From Bacteroidales bacterium (lineage in GTDB: Bacteria; Bacteroidota; Bacteroidia; Bacteroidales; Marinilabiliaceae), in NCBI GenBank assembly GCA_024401335.1, contig JAKSLH010000001.1:124001-188000 (forward strand): a DNA stretch of 64,000 nucleotides. The letters run 5' to 3'. This document shows, one piece after another, positions 1-8,900 of this stretch. A program made the translations under genes and the position numbers. The notes under the pieces are model-generated. The model was not told where the DNA came from, searched no databases, and saw only the letters and a list, made by a program, of their open reading frames with translations. Each line of letters begins with the position of its first letter. The first letter of the stretch is position 1.

Positions 1-1
1 A

Positions 2-835
2 TCCCGTGCTCATCACCAGGATATACGAGCTCTTCGTATTCTTATCCTTAATCTTATGCCTGTCAAGGTCACGACCGAGACTCAGATATTAAGAAATCTG
101 TCCAACTCACCTCTACAGGTCGATGTCGAGTTCCTTATGACTAGCACCCATGTGTCTAAGAACACTTCCAACGAACATCTGTCTACTTTCTATAAGAGTT
201 TCGCCGAAGTTCGTAACCAGAAATATGATGGTATGATTATTACTGGTGCTCCTGTAGAGCAAATTCCGTTCGAGGAGGTTGACTATTGGAACGAACTGGT
301 CGAGATCATGGAGTGGACTAAGTCTAATGTGACTAATACGTTCCATATCTGTTGGGGTGCACAGGCTGGCTTGTACTATCATTACGGGATCGACAAGCAC
401 CCTCTTCTTCAGAAGATGTTCGGCGTGTTCGACCATCATGTTGTCGATGATTGTAACGAACCTCTTGTCCGCGGTTTCGACGACGTGTTCAAGGCTCCTC
501 ACTCGCGACATACTGGTGTGAGCCGCGAGCAGATTGCTTCACATCCCGACCTTATGATATTGGCGGAGTCCGATGAAGCTGGCGTCTATATCGTGGCTTC
601 AAAAGACCGTAAGCAGATCTTTGTGACAGGCCATAGCGAATACGATCGCGATACCCTGGCTGGCGAATATGCTCGTGACGTGGCTAAGGGACTACCTATT
701 CAGGTCCCTGCTAATTACTTCCCCGATGACGACCCAACTAAGACTCCTGTTGTGTCTTGGAGAAGCCATGCTCACCTCATCTATTCTAACTGGCTTAATT
801 ACTACGTATATCAGGCTACGCCTTACGAACTCTGA
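2..835 (+). CDS. metA: Homoserine O-acyltransferase MetA (5' end outside window)
   Basis: Transfers an acyl group from acyl-CoA to the homoserine hydroxyl, the first committed step of methionine synthesis, in the cytoplasm. The reading frame is open to the left edge and already reads family sequence ([17 protein letters not shown]) before the first in-window ATG at 56, so the gene is truncated on the left and 56 is an internal Met. Visible family marks are LMPVK (oxyanion-hole lysine), the nucleophile Cys in HICWGAQAG, and the His/Glu pair in VTGHSEYD. The segment GAPVE has Glu where the E. coli succinyltransferase has Gly (GAPLG); from memory of the family this position selects acetyl-CoA over succinyl-CoA, so I infer an acetyltransferase. 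MetY downstream, which uses O-acetylhomoserine, agrees with this. Family identity is very secure; acyl specificity is inference. Confidence 0.96.
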   Translation, partial: SRAHHQDIRALRILILNLMPVKVTTETQILRNLSNSPLQVDVEFLMTSTHVSKNTSNEHLSTFYKSFAEVRNQKYDGMIITGAPVEQIPFEEVDYWNELVEIMEWTKSNVTNTFHICWGAQAGLYYHYGIDKHPLLQKMFGVFDHHVVDDCNEPLVRGFDDVFKAPHSRHTGVSREQIASHPDLMILAESDEAGVYIVASKDRKQIFVTGHSEYDRDTLAGEYARDVAKGLPIQVPANYFPDDDPTKTPVVSWRSHAHLIYSNWLNYYVYQATPYEL

Positions 836-865
836 TTTGAGTCTTTAGAAAAAGTCTAGGTAAAG

Positions 866-897
866 TTTGCAGAAACAAAAAAATAAGCATACCTTTG
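866..897 (+). promoter_or_regulatory. Bacteroidetes-type promoter of tRNA-Lys
   Basis: A TTTG (-33 element, 866-869) is followed after exactly 20 bases by TAccTTTG (-7 element, 890-897). This matches the Bacteroidetes primary sigma consensus TTTG / TAnnTTTG and lies about 35 bases before the tRNA. Confidence 0.8.
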
Positions 898-931
898 CAT
901 CGCTTTTGGGAAGACCAAGGCATTTTAGGGA

Positions 932-1004
932 GATTCAATAGCTCAGCAGGTAGAGCACAACACTTTTAATGTTGGGGTCCTGGGTTCGAGCCCCAGTTGG
1001 ATCA
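932..1004 (+). tRNA. tRNA-Lys (anticodon TTT)
   Basis: A 73-nt cloverleaf. The 7-bp acceptor stem is GATTCAA with TTGGATC (one G-T pair), the D arm GCTC/GAGC, the anticodon stem CAACA/TGTTG enclosing the loop CTTTTAA with anticodon TTT, and the T arm CTGGG/CCCAG with loop TTCGAGC. The discriminator base is A. The following bases are CCG, so the CCA tail is not fully encoded and must be completed enzymatically. Confidence 0.97.
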
Positions 1005-1012
1005 CCGCTTCC

Positions 1013-1049
1013 AGAGGGATTCGTTTTAGAACGAGTCTCTCTTTTTTTT
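1013..1049 (+). terminator. Rho-independent terminator of tRNA-Lys
   Basis: AGAGGGATTCGTT (1013-1025) pairs with AACGAGTCTCTCT (1030-1042), allowing G-T pairs, across a TTAG loop. An eight-base T run to 1049 follows. Confidence 0.85.
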
Positions 1050-1077
1050 GTCTATATTGGGTGAGATTGTGTAAAAA

Positions 1078-1154
1078 CGAACATATATAGAGAAATTATG
1101 GACATTCCATGAATATGTTCGTTGTATATCTTTGTGAGGTAAAATAGAACATAA
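1078..1154 (+). promoter_or_regulatory. araC promoter region with three GAACATAT-like half sites
   Basis: CGAACATAT (1078-1086) and its exact reverse complement ATATGTTCG (1113-1121) form a 9-bp inverted repeat, and a third half site GAACATA lies at 1148-1154. Successive half sites are about 35 bp apart. A -7 box TAtcTTTG lies at 1127-1134, but no TTTG is found 20 bases upstream; the right arm occupies the space just before the -7 box. This looks like an operator. Autoregulation by the adjacent AraC-type protein is inference. Confidence 0.5.
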
Positions 1155-1164
1155 TTACCTAAAT

Positions 1165-2076
1165 ATGACAAAATCTGTGAGGTCTACAAATGTTGTCTCT
1201 GACGCGAGTGTTTATGAGATAACTGCCGATGATATCTTTAAGTACTCAAAAATAATGCTTGGCAAAGATATCGCCTTCTTCGATGAGTGGTTTAATGTTC
1301 GTACTTTTGCTCGCATTAAAGATGGTATGGCTGTCATTATTTGCAGAAAGGGACGGGTGGATTTGTCTATAAATGCTCGCGATTACTCGGTTGAAGAAAA
1401 CTCGTTCTGCGTGTTGTCGTCTAATGTCGTTATCGGACCATCCCGCTCGAGTGACGATTTCCAGTGCTCTTTCTTCTATCTCTCTAATAAATATGTTCAG
1501 GATATTCTCCTTGTTCGTAACCGAAAGATTGTCATCAAAGACTTGTTCGTCCGACCTATTGTTAATCTGACTCCTGATGCATTGGCTGTCTTTGATAACT
1601 ATTACCGATTCATTGAAGATAGAATGAGCGTTGTTGGTAATGACTATCAGCCTAATATCGTTAGGTCTCTCGTATGTGCCCTGTTCTATGAGCTGTTCTC
1701 TTTCGCTAAACAATACTCTGCTGAAGATGATGAAGAAGTCGTTTCATCTCGACATAGCGATCAGCTCTTTAAGGCTTTTGTCGATGCTCTACACTCTGAT
1801 GGCGTAAAACGTCGTTCCGTGGCCTCCTATGCTGCCGACCTGTGCATAACTCCTAAATATCTCTCTGTTATCTGTAAGGATAATACCGGACTGACTGCTA
1901 TGGACTTTATCAACGAGTTTGTTATGCAAGACGTCCGTCGTATGCTCGTCTATTCCGATAAAAGTATCAAGGAAATATCTAACGAACTGGGCTTCCCTAA
2001 TGTCTCTTTCTTCGGTAAATATGTGAAGATGCACTCCGGATTGACTCCTCGACAGATGAGGCGCTCTGAACTTTGA
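1165..2076 (+). CDS. AraC/XylS-family transcriptional regulator
   Basis: A 303-residue cytoplasmic DNA-binding regulator. The C-terminal ~100 residues (about 205-303) form the double helix-turn-helix of the AraC family: the first helix pair around SVASYAADLCITPKYLS and the second around SIKEISNELGFPNVSFFGKYVK, ending in the typical GLTPRQMR. The N-terminal ~190 residues resemble the cupin-like ligand or oligomerisation part of the family, and no ligand can be read from it. The gene stands alone between tRNA-Lys and metY with its own terminator. It could control metA/metY, but no sequence evidence ties it to them. Repeated GAACATAT half sites in its own promoter suggest autoregulation. Confidence 0.9.
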   Translation: MTKSVRSTNVVSDASVYEITADDIFKYSKIMLGKDIAFFDEWFNVRTFARIKDGMAVIICRKGRVDLSINARDYSVEENSFCVLSSNVVIGPSRSSDDFQCSFFYLSNKYVQDILLVRNRKIVIKDLFVRPIVNLTPDALAVFDNYYRFIEDRMSVVGNDYQPNIVRSLVCALFYELFSFAKQYSAEDDEEVVSSRHSDQLFKAFVDALHSDGVKRRSVASYAADLCITPKYLSVICKDNTGLTAMDFINEFVMQDVRRMLVYSDKSIKEISNELGFPNVSFFGKYVKMHSGLTPRQMRRSEL

Positions 2077-2113
2077 TTGTTCTCGTAGAATATTATTCTA
2101 CTTGATTGTATAT

Positions 2114-2159
2114 AAGACTCGATATCGTGGATTTATATCCTATGATATTGGGTCTTTTT
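2114..2159 (+). terminator. Terminator after araC-type gene
   Basis: AAGACTCGATATCGTGGAT (2114-2132) pairs imperfectly, with G-T pairs and a bulge, with the segment ending TTGGGTCTT (to about 2155). TTTTT follows. Confidence 0.65.
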
Positions 2160-2187
2160 AGTTTTAAATTCCATGTTTTAAGAAATG

Positions 2188-2219
2188 TTTGGTTGTAACA
2201 TCTATGTAGCATAACTTTG
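2188..2219 (+). promoter_or_regulatory. Promoter of metY
   Basis: TTTG (2188-2191), 20 bases, then TAacTTTG (2212-2219): a full match to the Bacteroidetes consensus. Transcription should start near 2226, giving a leader of about 78 bases before the ATG at 2304. Confidence 0.82.
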
Positions 2220-2226
2220 CAATGTC

Positions 2227-2260
2227 AACCTAAGGAATATAACCCGTAGGTTTTAAAGGG
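2227..2260 (+). promoter_or_regulatory. Possible structured 5' leader of metY
   Basis: At the very start of the predicted transcript AACCTA (2227-2232) can pair with TAGGTT (2247-2252). AACC at 2241-2244 can pair with the same GGTT, so the two helices exclude each other. CCC in the loop (2243-2245) can also reach GGG at 2258-2260, giving an H-type pseudoknot outline like small SAM riboswitches. The pairings are short, and no known riboswitch consensus is matched. Treat as a candidate only. Confidence 0.3.
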
Positions 2261-2303
2261 ATAATTAATAGATAATAATACTAACACTTAAAAACCAGAC
2301 ATT

Positions 2304-3590
2304 ATGAGCAACCAGAAACTTCACATCGAAACATTGGCCCTTCATGTTGGCCAGGAGGCTGCCGATCCTACAACCGATTCTCGAGCAGTACCTATCTATC
2401 AGACTACTTCGTATGTCTTCCGTGATTCTCAGCACGCCGCTGACCGTTTTGGACTTCGTGATGCTGGTAATATATATGGCCGATTGACTAACTCTACTCA
2501 GGGTGTCTTCGAACAGCGTGTGGCTGCTCTCGAAGGTGGTGTCGCTGGTCTTGCCGTCGCTTCTGGTGCCGCTGCCATAACATACGCTCTTCAGAACATT
2601 CTTCAGAATGGCGACCATATCATAGCCGCCGACAATCTCTATGGCGGTTCGTTCAACCTTATTACTCATACGTTGACTACTCAGGGCGTTACCAATACTA
2701 TTCTCAATGTTAACGACCTTAAGGCTCTTGAGGCGGCTATCCAGCCTAATACTAAGGTGATCTACGCCGAGACTTTTGGCAACCCTAACTCTGATGTGAC
2801 TGATCTCGACGCTATAGCTGAAGTGGCTCACAAGCATAACATTGTCTTCATAGTCGACAATACTTTCGCTCCTATCCTTGTCCGTCCTATTGAACATGGT
2901 GCCGACATCGTGGTTATCTCGGCTACTAAGTTCATCGGTGGCCATGGTTCTTCTCTTGGCGGTGTCATCGTTGATGGCGGTAAGTTCGACTGGAAGAAAA
3001 ATGCCGATAAGTATCCTACTATCGCTAAGCCCGACCCTTCATACCATGGCGCTGTGTTTGCCGATGTAGCTGGTGCTGCTGCCTTCGTTACCCGCATCCG
3101 TGCCGTGATTCTCCGCGACACTGGCGCTACTATTTCTCCTTTCAACGCATGGATCCTTCTTCAGGGCGTCGAGTCTCTGCCACTTCGCATCGAACGTCAT
3201 GTCGAAAATGCTCTCAAGGTTGTCGATTTCCTCGCTAAGCATCCTAAGGTGGCTAAGGTTAATCACCCTTCTTTGCCTTCTCATCCCGACAATGCTCTCT
3301 ACAAGAAGTATTTCCCTAAGGGGGGCGGCTCTATATTTACTTTCGAGGTTAAGGGCTCTCAAGAGGACGCTTGGAAGTTTATCGACTCTCTCCAGATATT
3401 CTCGCTTCTCGCCAATGTTGCCGACGTGAAGTCTCTAGTTATCCATCCTTACACAACAACTCACTCTCAGATGACTCCTGAAGAACTCGCTCAGCAGCAT
3501 ATCACTCCTACTACTGTCCGCCTCTCCATCGGCGTAGAGCATATCGACGACATCATCGCCGATATCGACCAGGCATTAGCCAAGATCTAA
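2304..3590 (+). CDS. metY: O-acetylhomoserine sulfhydrylase (aminocarboxypropyltransferase)
   Basis: A PLP enzyme of the Cys/Met metabolism family that makes homocysteine from O-acetylhomoserine and sulfide. At 428 residues it is the usual MetY length and longer than the ~390-residue cystathionine gamma-synthases. It starts with the typical LHVGQ and [13 protein letters not shown], has [11 protein letters not shown] and the PLP-binding Lys209 in [11 protein letters not shown], and ends with the conserved [21 protein letters not shown]. The ATG at 2304 follows a clear promoter and a ~78-base leader. With the MetA upstream it completes the acetylhomoserine direct-sulfhydrylation route. Expression is probably set by the leader or by methionine status, which is inference. 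MetB/MetC-type transsulfuration is less likely given the length and motifs. Confidence 0.95.
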   Translation: MSNQKLHIETLALHVGQEAADPTTDSRAVPIYQTTSYVFRDSQHAADRFGLRDAGNIYGRLTNSTQGVFEQRVAALEGGVAGLAVASGAAAITYALQNILQNGDHIIAADNLYGGSFNLITHTLTTQGVTNTILNVNDLKALEAAIQPNTKVIYAETFGNPNSDVTDLDAIAEVAHKHNIVFIVDNTFAPILVRPIEHGADIVVISATKFIGGHGSSLGGVIVDGGKFDWKKNADKYPTIAKPDPSYHGAVFADVAGAAAFVTRIRAVILRDTGATISPFNAWILLQGVESLPLRIERHVENALKVVDFLAKHPKVAKVNHPSLPSHPDNALYKKYFPKGGGSIFTFEVKGSQEDAWKFIDSLQIFSLLANVADVKSLVIHPYTTTHSQMTPEELAQQHITPTTVRLSIGVEHIDDIIADIDQALAKI

Positions 3591-3613
3591 GCTCATAGTT
3601 CTATATAAATAGC

Positions 3614-3648
3614 AAGGTCCAATTCCCGTAAAGAGAATTGGACCTTTT
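3614..3648 (+). terminator. Terminator between convergent metY and aspS
   Basis: AAGGTCCAATTC (3614-3625) and GAATTGGACCTT (3634-3645) are perfect 12-bp arms around an 8-base loop, followed by TTTT. It serves metY; the stem could also end aspS transcription from the other side, although that side lacks a good T run. Confidence 0.9.
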
Positions 3649-3679
3649 CTATTGTTGTTATTCAGTTGTTGGGCTTGAT

Positions 3680-5434
3680 TTATGCCAATGGTCGTATGTC
3701 GATATTGAGCTCGTCAAGCTGCTTCTGATCTACCTCGCCTGGAGCACCGAGCATTACGTCACGTCCCTGGTTGTTCTTAGGGAAGGCGATGCAGTCGCGG
3801 ATTGAGTCGAGACCTGCGAAGAGGCTTACGAAGCGGTCAAGACCGTATGCCAAACCACCATGAGGTGGCGCACCAAACTTGAAGGCGTTCATCAAGAAGC
3901 CGAACTTGGTCTGTGCCTGTTCTGGGGTGAAGCCCAAAATCTCAAATATCTTCTGCTGAAGCTTGGCGTCGTGAATACGGATCGAACCACCACCTACTTC
4001 TACGCCGTTGATTACCATGTCGTATGCGTTTGCTCGTACACTTGCTGGATCTGTGTCAAGCAATGGAATATCCTCTGGCTTTGGTGATGTGAATGGATGG
4101 TGCATTGCCATCAAGCGCTGCTCCTCATCACTCCACTCATACATTGGGAAGTCGATGACCCAGAGACATGAGAATTTGTTCTTGTCTCGCAATCCAAGCT
4201 GATTACCCATCTCAAGACGAAGCTCACATAGCTGCTTGCGTGTCTTGAGCACATCTTCACCGCTGAGGATGAGGATGAGGTCGCCTGGCTCTGCGTTGAA
4301 GGCTGCCTTCATCTGCTGGAGCACTTCCTGTGTGTAGAACTTATCTACGCTCGACTTAACTGTGCCGTCTGCCTCTACTCGTGCATATACCATGCCCTTA
4401 GCACCAATCTGTGGACGCTTAACGAAGTCTGTCAATGCATCAAGCTGCTTGCGTGTATATGTTGCTGCTCCCTTAGCACAGATACCACCTACGTATGCTG
4501 CGTTGTCAAATACCGAGAAGCCATGGCCCTTCATGATGTCCATGAGTTCAACGAACTTCATCTCGAAACGTGTATCTGGCTTGTCCGAACCATAGTACTT
4601 CATGGCATCTGCCCATGTCATACGTGGAAGGGTAGGGATGTCTATGTTGAGGATTGTCTTGAAGAGATGACGGCTCATGCCTTCAAACATCTGAAGGATA
4701 TCCTCCTGCTCTACAAACGACATCTCGCAGTCTATCTGTGTAAACTCTGGCTGACGGTCTGCACGAAGGTCCTCGTCACGGAAGCACTTTACTATCTGGA
4801 AGTATCTGTCGAAACCTGATACCATCAAGAGCTGCTTCAATGTCTGTGGACTCTGTGGCAATGCATAGAACTGACCTGGGTTCATGCGGCTTGGTACAAC
4901 GAAGTCTCGCGCTCCTTCTGGTGTTGAGTTCACAAGGATTGGTGTCTCTACCTCAAGGAAGCCCTGCTCGTCAAGATAACGACGTACCTCGAAAGCAAAC
5001 TTATGGCGAAGCTCAAGGTTCTTTCTTACTACCTCACGACGAAGGTCAAGGTAACGATACTTCATGCGGATGTCATCACCACCGTCCGAATTCTCCTCAA
5101 TAGTGAATGGAGGTGTGAGCGACTCGTTGAGTACGTTGAGTGTGTTTACTTCTATCTCAATGTCACCTGTATCCATCTTTGAGTTCTTGCTTGCTCGCTC
5201 TGTAACTTTACCAGTTATCTGGAGCACAAACTCACGTCCGAGGTGATTGGCCTTCTCTGCCAGTTCTGCATTTATTTCATCTGTAAATACGAGCTGGGTG
5301 ATGCCATATCGGTCGCGGAGATCAACGAATGTCATGCCACCCATCTTACGTGTGCGCTGCACCCATCCTGCGAGTGTTACTGTCTCGCCTACGTTGCTAA
5401 TGCGGAGCTCGCCGCATGTATGAGTTCTATACAT
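3680..5434 (-). CDS. aspS: Aspartyl-tRNA synthetase
   Basis: Charges tRNA-Asp with aspartate in the cytoplasm. It is a bacterial-type class IIb enzyme of 584 residues. There is an N-terminal OB fold anticodon-binding domain ([20 protein letters not shown]), the flipping-loop QSPQ, motif 2 ([14 protein letters not shown]), the bacterial GAD insertion, and motif 3 ([15 protein letters not shown]). I start it at the ATG at 5434 ([11 protein letters not shown]), as in Bacteroides relatives. An upstream in-frame TTG at 5473 would fall inside the predicted -7 box and so cannot be in the message. It has its own promoter directly downstream of tsaE. Confidence 0.97.
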   Translation of the reverse strand: MYRTHTCGELRISNVGETVTLAGWVQRTRKMGGMTFVDLRDRYGITQLVFTDEINAELAEKANHLGREFVLQITGKVTERASKNSKMDTGDIEIEVNTLNVLNESLTPPFTIEENSDGGDDIRMKYRYLDLRREVVRKNLELRHKFAFEVRRYLDEQGFLEVETPILVNSTPEGARDFVVPSRMNPGQFYALPQSPQTLKQLLMVSGFDRYFQIVKCFRDEDLRADRQPEFTQIDCEMSFVEQEDILQMFEGMSRHLFKTILNIDIPTLPRMTWADAMKYYGSDKPDTRFEMKFVELMDIMKGHGFSVFDNAAYVGGICAKGAATYTRKQLDALTDFVKRPQIGAKGMVYARVEADGTVKSSVDKFYTQEVLQQMKAAFNAEPGDLILILSGEDVLKTRKQLCELRLEMGNQLGLRDKNKFSCLWVIDFPMYEWSDEEQRLMAMHHPFTSPKPEDIPLLDTDPASVRANAYDMVINGVEVGGGSIRIHDAKLQQKIFEILGFTPEQAQTKFGFLMNAFKFGAPPHGGLAYGLDRFVSLFAGLDSIRDCIAFPKNNQGRDVMLGAPGEVDQKQLDELNIDIRPLA

Positions 5435-5470
5435 ATCTTGTGTAATTATTTGCCTTTTAAAATCGACTTG

Positions 5471-5502
5471 CAAATTTATGCAGTTCCGTCAACATTTGAA
5501 AA
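5471..5502 (-). promoter_or_regulatory. Promoter of aspS
   Basis: On the minus strand TTTT (5499-5502) lies 20 bases before TAaaTTTG (5471-5478), one base off the Bacteroidetes -33/-7 consensus. It gives a leader of roughly 30 bases to the ATG at 5434. Confidence 0.65.
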
Positions 5503-5533
5503 TTATATCACAAAAAACAATAGTATCAGGCAG

Positions 5534-5950
5534 TTATTCAACTGTGATTGTTCTCGTGTTGTCTTCTCCTACTGATATCTTTATCTGTGCTATATCCTCT
5601 GGCAATAGGCTCTCTATTATCTCTGGCCACTCTATAAAGCAGTATGAGCCTGAATAGAAATAGTCCTCACAGCCCATGTCTATTGCTTCTACTATGTTTT
5701 TAAGTCTGTACATGTCAAAGTGAAACACTGAGTCGCCTCCTCTTGTCTCGTAGTCGTTCACTATGGCAAATGTCGGACTGTTGACGATGCTGTCTGTCCC
5801 TATCGCCTCGCATAGCGCCTTGATGAGTGTGGTCTTGCCTGCACCCATAGGTGCGTCAAAGGTCACGACACGTCGTGCGCCAATGCTCTTCAATATCTCT
5901 GGAGCTATCGCACTAAGCTCTTCAACTGTATTTGCTCTATATGTTGTCAT
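5534..5950 (-). CDS. tsaE: tRNA threonylcarbamoyladenosine biosynthesis ATPase TsaE
   Basis: The small ATPase of the TsaB-TsaD-TsaE complex that adds the threonylcarbamoyl group to A37 of ANN-decoding tRNAs. The 138 residues match family length. The P loop is MGAGKTTLIK (near residue 36), followed by the family signatures SPTFAIVNDY, FHFDMYRL and FIEWPE. It starts 28 bp after the sprA stop on the same strand, so it is probably the last gene of the sprA transcript. The aspS promoter lies immediately after it, with no terminator visible between, so some read-through into aspS is possible. Confidence 0.94.
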   Translation of the reverse strand: MTTYRANTVEELSAIAPEILKSIGARRVVTFDAPMGAGKTTLIKALCEAIGTDSIVNSPTFAIVNDYETRGGDSVFHFDMYRLKNIVEAIDMGCEDYFYSGSYCFIEWPEIIESLLPEDIAQIKISVGEDNTRTITVE

Positions 5951-5978
5951 ATCGTATTTCGTATTTCGTAATTCGTAA

Positions 5979-8900
5979 CTATTCCGTCAGCGACAATATG
6001 AAGCTTATGCCTACATTCACGTTGTTCGTCGGATATGATGATGAGATATATGGTTTGCCTATGCTCTGGTCATAGTAGAACTGCATGCTGAATTTCTGGG
6101 TAAAGGCATAGTCAGCTGAGAACTTAACCGATGTTGTCTTGGTACCGCTCGCCAATTCGTTGTCTTTCTCTTCTATTCGTCGCAATATGGTGTAGTTGTC
6201 TCTCTGCGAAAGACCCAACGTGAGGTTCAGGTCGTTGTTGAACTGCTTCTCTTCACCTTTCTTGCCTATGAAGAGCGGCACGTTGTCAAATCGGTAGCCT
6301 AGATTCAACGACCATTCCTTGCCATACGTCTCTGTTATCTGGTTGTTCGACAGACTTAATACAAGGTTTCGTGTGCGACTTGTCGTTATGCTCGATGTGA
6401 GGTTGTTCACGAATGTCGCACTTATGCCTATGAATGGATTGAGCTGGTCTGAGATGCTTACCGTTGCGGCTTCATATTCCGGTATGAAGTTGTTCTGTAG
6501 GTCTCTGATATACGATATGCCATCTCCCGCATCTTTCCAGTCTAGGTTGGTGTTGTATGATCCTATCGTATACTTTGATGTGTATGCATGACTCAACTCG
6601 ATGTTCCTTACGATGTCTTTCAACGCTTTTATGTTGTTCAGTCCGCTGAATGTCACCTTCCAGTTTGGCCTCATGTACTTGGCGCTCGGAATGAAGCTTG
6701 TAAATACGTCTTTAGTGCCTTTGTTTGTGTATGCTGCCACAAAGGCTGGTATCATCACCTCCTGTGCCGTCTCGCTATAGCCGTCATTGCCTTGCAATCC
6801 TCTTCGGCTCGCCAGTGTCTCTCCTATGCTTCGACGTGTGTCTATGAATCTGTTGAATGCCTCTGAATTCAACGTTCCTGTTCGACCTACATGGCTGAAT
6901 ATTGTTCCCCACGCGTTATATGTCATAGAGAACGATCCTGTCTCGTTGTGGCTATATACATTGTCAAAGCCTTTTGAGTTGAATACATAATATTCTGTCA
7001 TCGAATTGCTGTGCGAACGCTGGGCACTGAGCTCTACCTTCAACGCTTTGAACATCTCAAACGATACTCTTATCTGCAGGTTCGTCGATCTGGTCATCGC
7101 GTATGGCTCGTTAAGTGTCGTGTCCGATGTTATCCAGCCTTTCTTGATGGCTGTCATGGCAAAGTCTTTGTCTTGCATACCCACGAGGAACGCAAAGCCT
7201 GGCGCTAGTGAGCCATGGTCACTCGATGTGCCTGCAAAGTGACTACCTGGCAGATAGCCCGGCAACGCTGTTGAGTTGTTCTCCGAATAGCTTACACTGA
7301 TGCTCTTGAGCGACGTGAGGGCTATCATGGCTATGTCTTTGACTACCTGCCCTGGCTTCTCCTCTTGCGTTATGGTGCCGGTGATGACTATGCGTCCGCT
7401 GTTGGCGTTCGCTGTCGGCGTGAATTCGGCATTGTTCTCGTCAATGGCTTTCAACGTGCCTTTTACTGTTCGTCCCTTGTCGTCAAATGCTCTTGCCGAT
7501 ACATCAGTTGTCTTGAGCTTGTGGTTGATCTTGACTACCTTGCCTGGCTTCATGGCAACGTTCTGCTCGGTATATTTGACGGTCTGGGTGCTCGGACCGT
7601 TGTTCTTCTTCTGGCTCTGGTTGCGTGTGTTGCTCGACCAGTTGTATTTGTTGTATATGTCTTTGAGGTATGCCGACTTGTTATACATCGTCGACAGGTT
7701 GGCCATGCTGTTTAGCTGCTTGGTGTTCCTGTTCTGTATGTAGTTACCCCAGTCATATTCTGTATTCAGATTGCCTGCCTGCCATATGTATGTGCCCTTA
7801 TATTGTGCATTGGCTGTTAACCAATCTAAGTATGGCAGTTTGTTGATTGGTACATTCCAGCTCAAGTCTCCCGAGTGTTGGTAGTTTGTAGCACGTCCAA
7901 ATCGTTTGATGTTCTGCCATACCGAGTCTCGCCACATCTCATACTCTTCCTTGAAGCGCTCTTTGTTGACGGCTACATCTGGCTCGTCTATGCGCGAGTT
8001 GGTGGCGGCACTGAGGCTGAACTTCAATGTCTTGGTGAGGTTATATTTGAACTCAAGGTATCTGTCCCAGTTGAAGTCTTTGCTTACGCTAACAGGAACC
8101 TTATACTCTGGGTTCGTGACGTTGCGCTTCTGCACTTCCTGGTAGTTTCTGTTCAGCTCCCATCTATACGCTATGAGTGTTGGCTTATAGTAGAAGTTGA
8201 AGTCTTTGATGATGGCAAATTTCTTTGAGTCGAGACTTGTCTTCTTGAATGGCTCTACTGGTTTGGCCGTTGTGGTGTAGTTATACGCCAATGTGCCGCT
8301 CCACTCCTTGGTCTTGTCATATTCTGTCTCGGGATCGGTCTCTGTGGTCTCGGTTATCGAATATGATGCAGAGAGGTTCGATGGCGAATAAATCTTCGCT
8401 TTCTTGCCTTTCTCTGGCTTCAGACGCATGTTCGTCACATTGATGCTCTTCACTGTCTCTGTGGTCTGACTCATGGCCTTTATGCTGTCTCTCTCACTTC
8501 GCGATGTGGTCGTGCTCAAGACGTCTCTCAGCCTTACGTCTGTGTCGTATGGCGAATACTCTGGTGTTGAGATGTTCTTGCTGTATGAAGCATAGAATGG
8601 CATGCTGATGCGCGAATTGACTCCCATAAGTTTGCCTAGCTCAAGGCTGGCTGAGATGTCAAATTGTGCATTCTCGTTTATTGCTCTCTCCGTTGTGCTC
8701 TGGTCTATAGAGCCCCATCCTATGCTCGCATACTGACCCGACGCTGATATCGATCCGAGGTCTGCTAGCTTTATCGTTGTTCTGCCTCGTGCTGCCCAGC
8801 CGCCGTCTCCGTCAAAGTCGGTCAGGCGAAGCTCGTTTACCCATATCTCTGCCGACTTGGTGCCTGCTCCATGTGAACGTAAGCCGATCATCATTGTTAC

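Noticed and set aside
56..835. metA starting at the ATG at 56
   Set aside because: Upstream in-frame codons already encode conserved MetA sequence, so the gene runs off the left edge.
5435..5473. Longer aspS start (TTG 5473)
   Set aside because: It overlaps the predicted -7 box, and the extra residues have no counterpart in the family.
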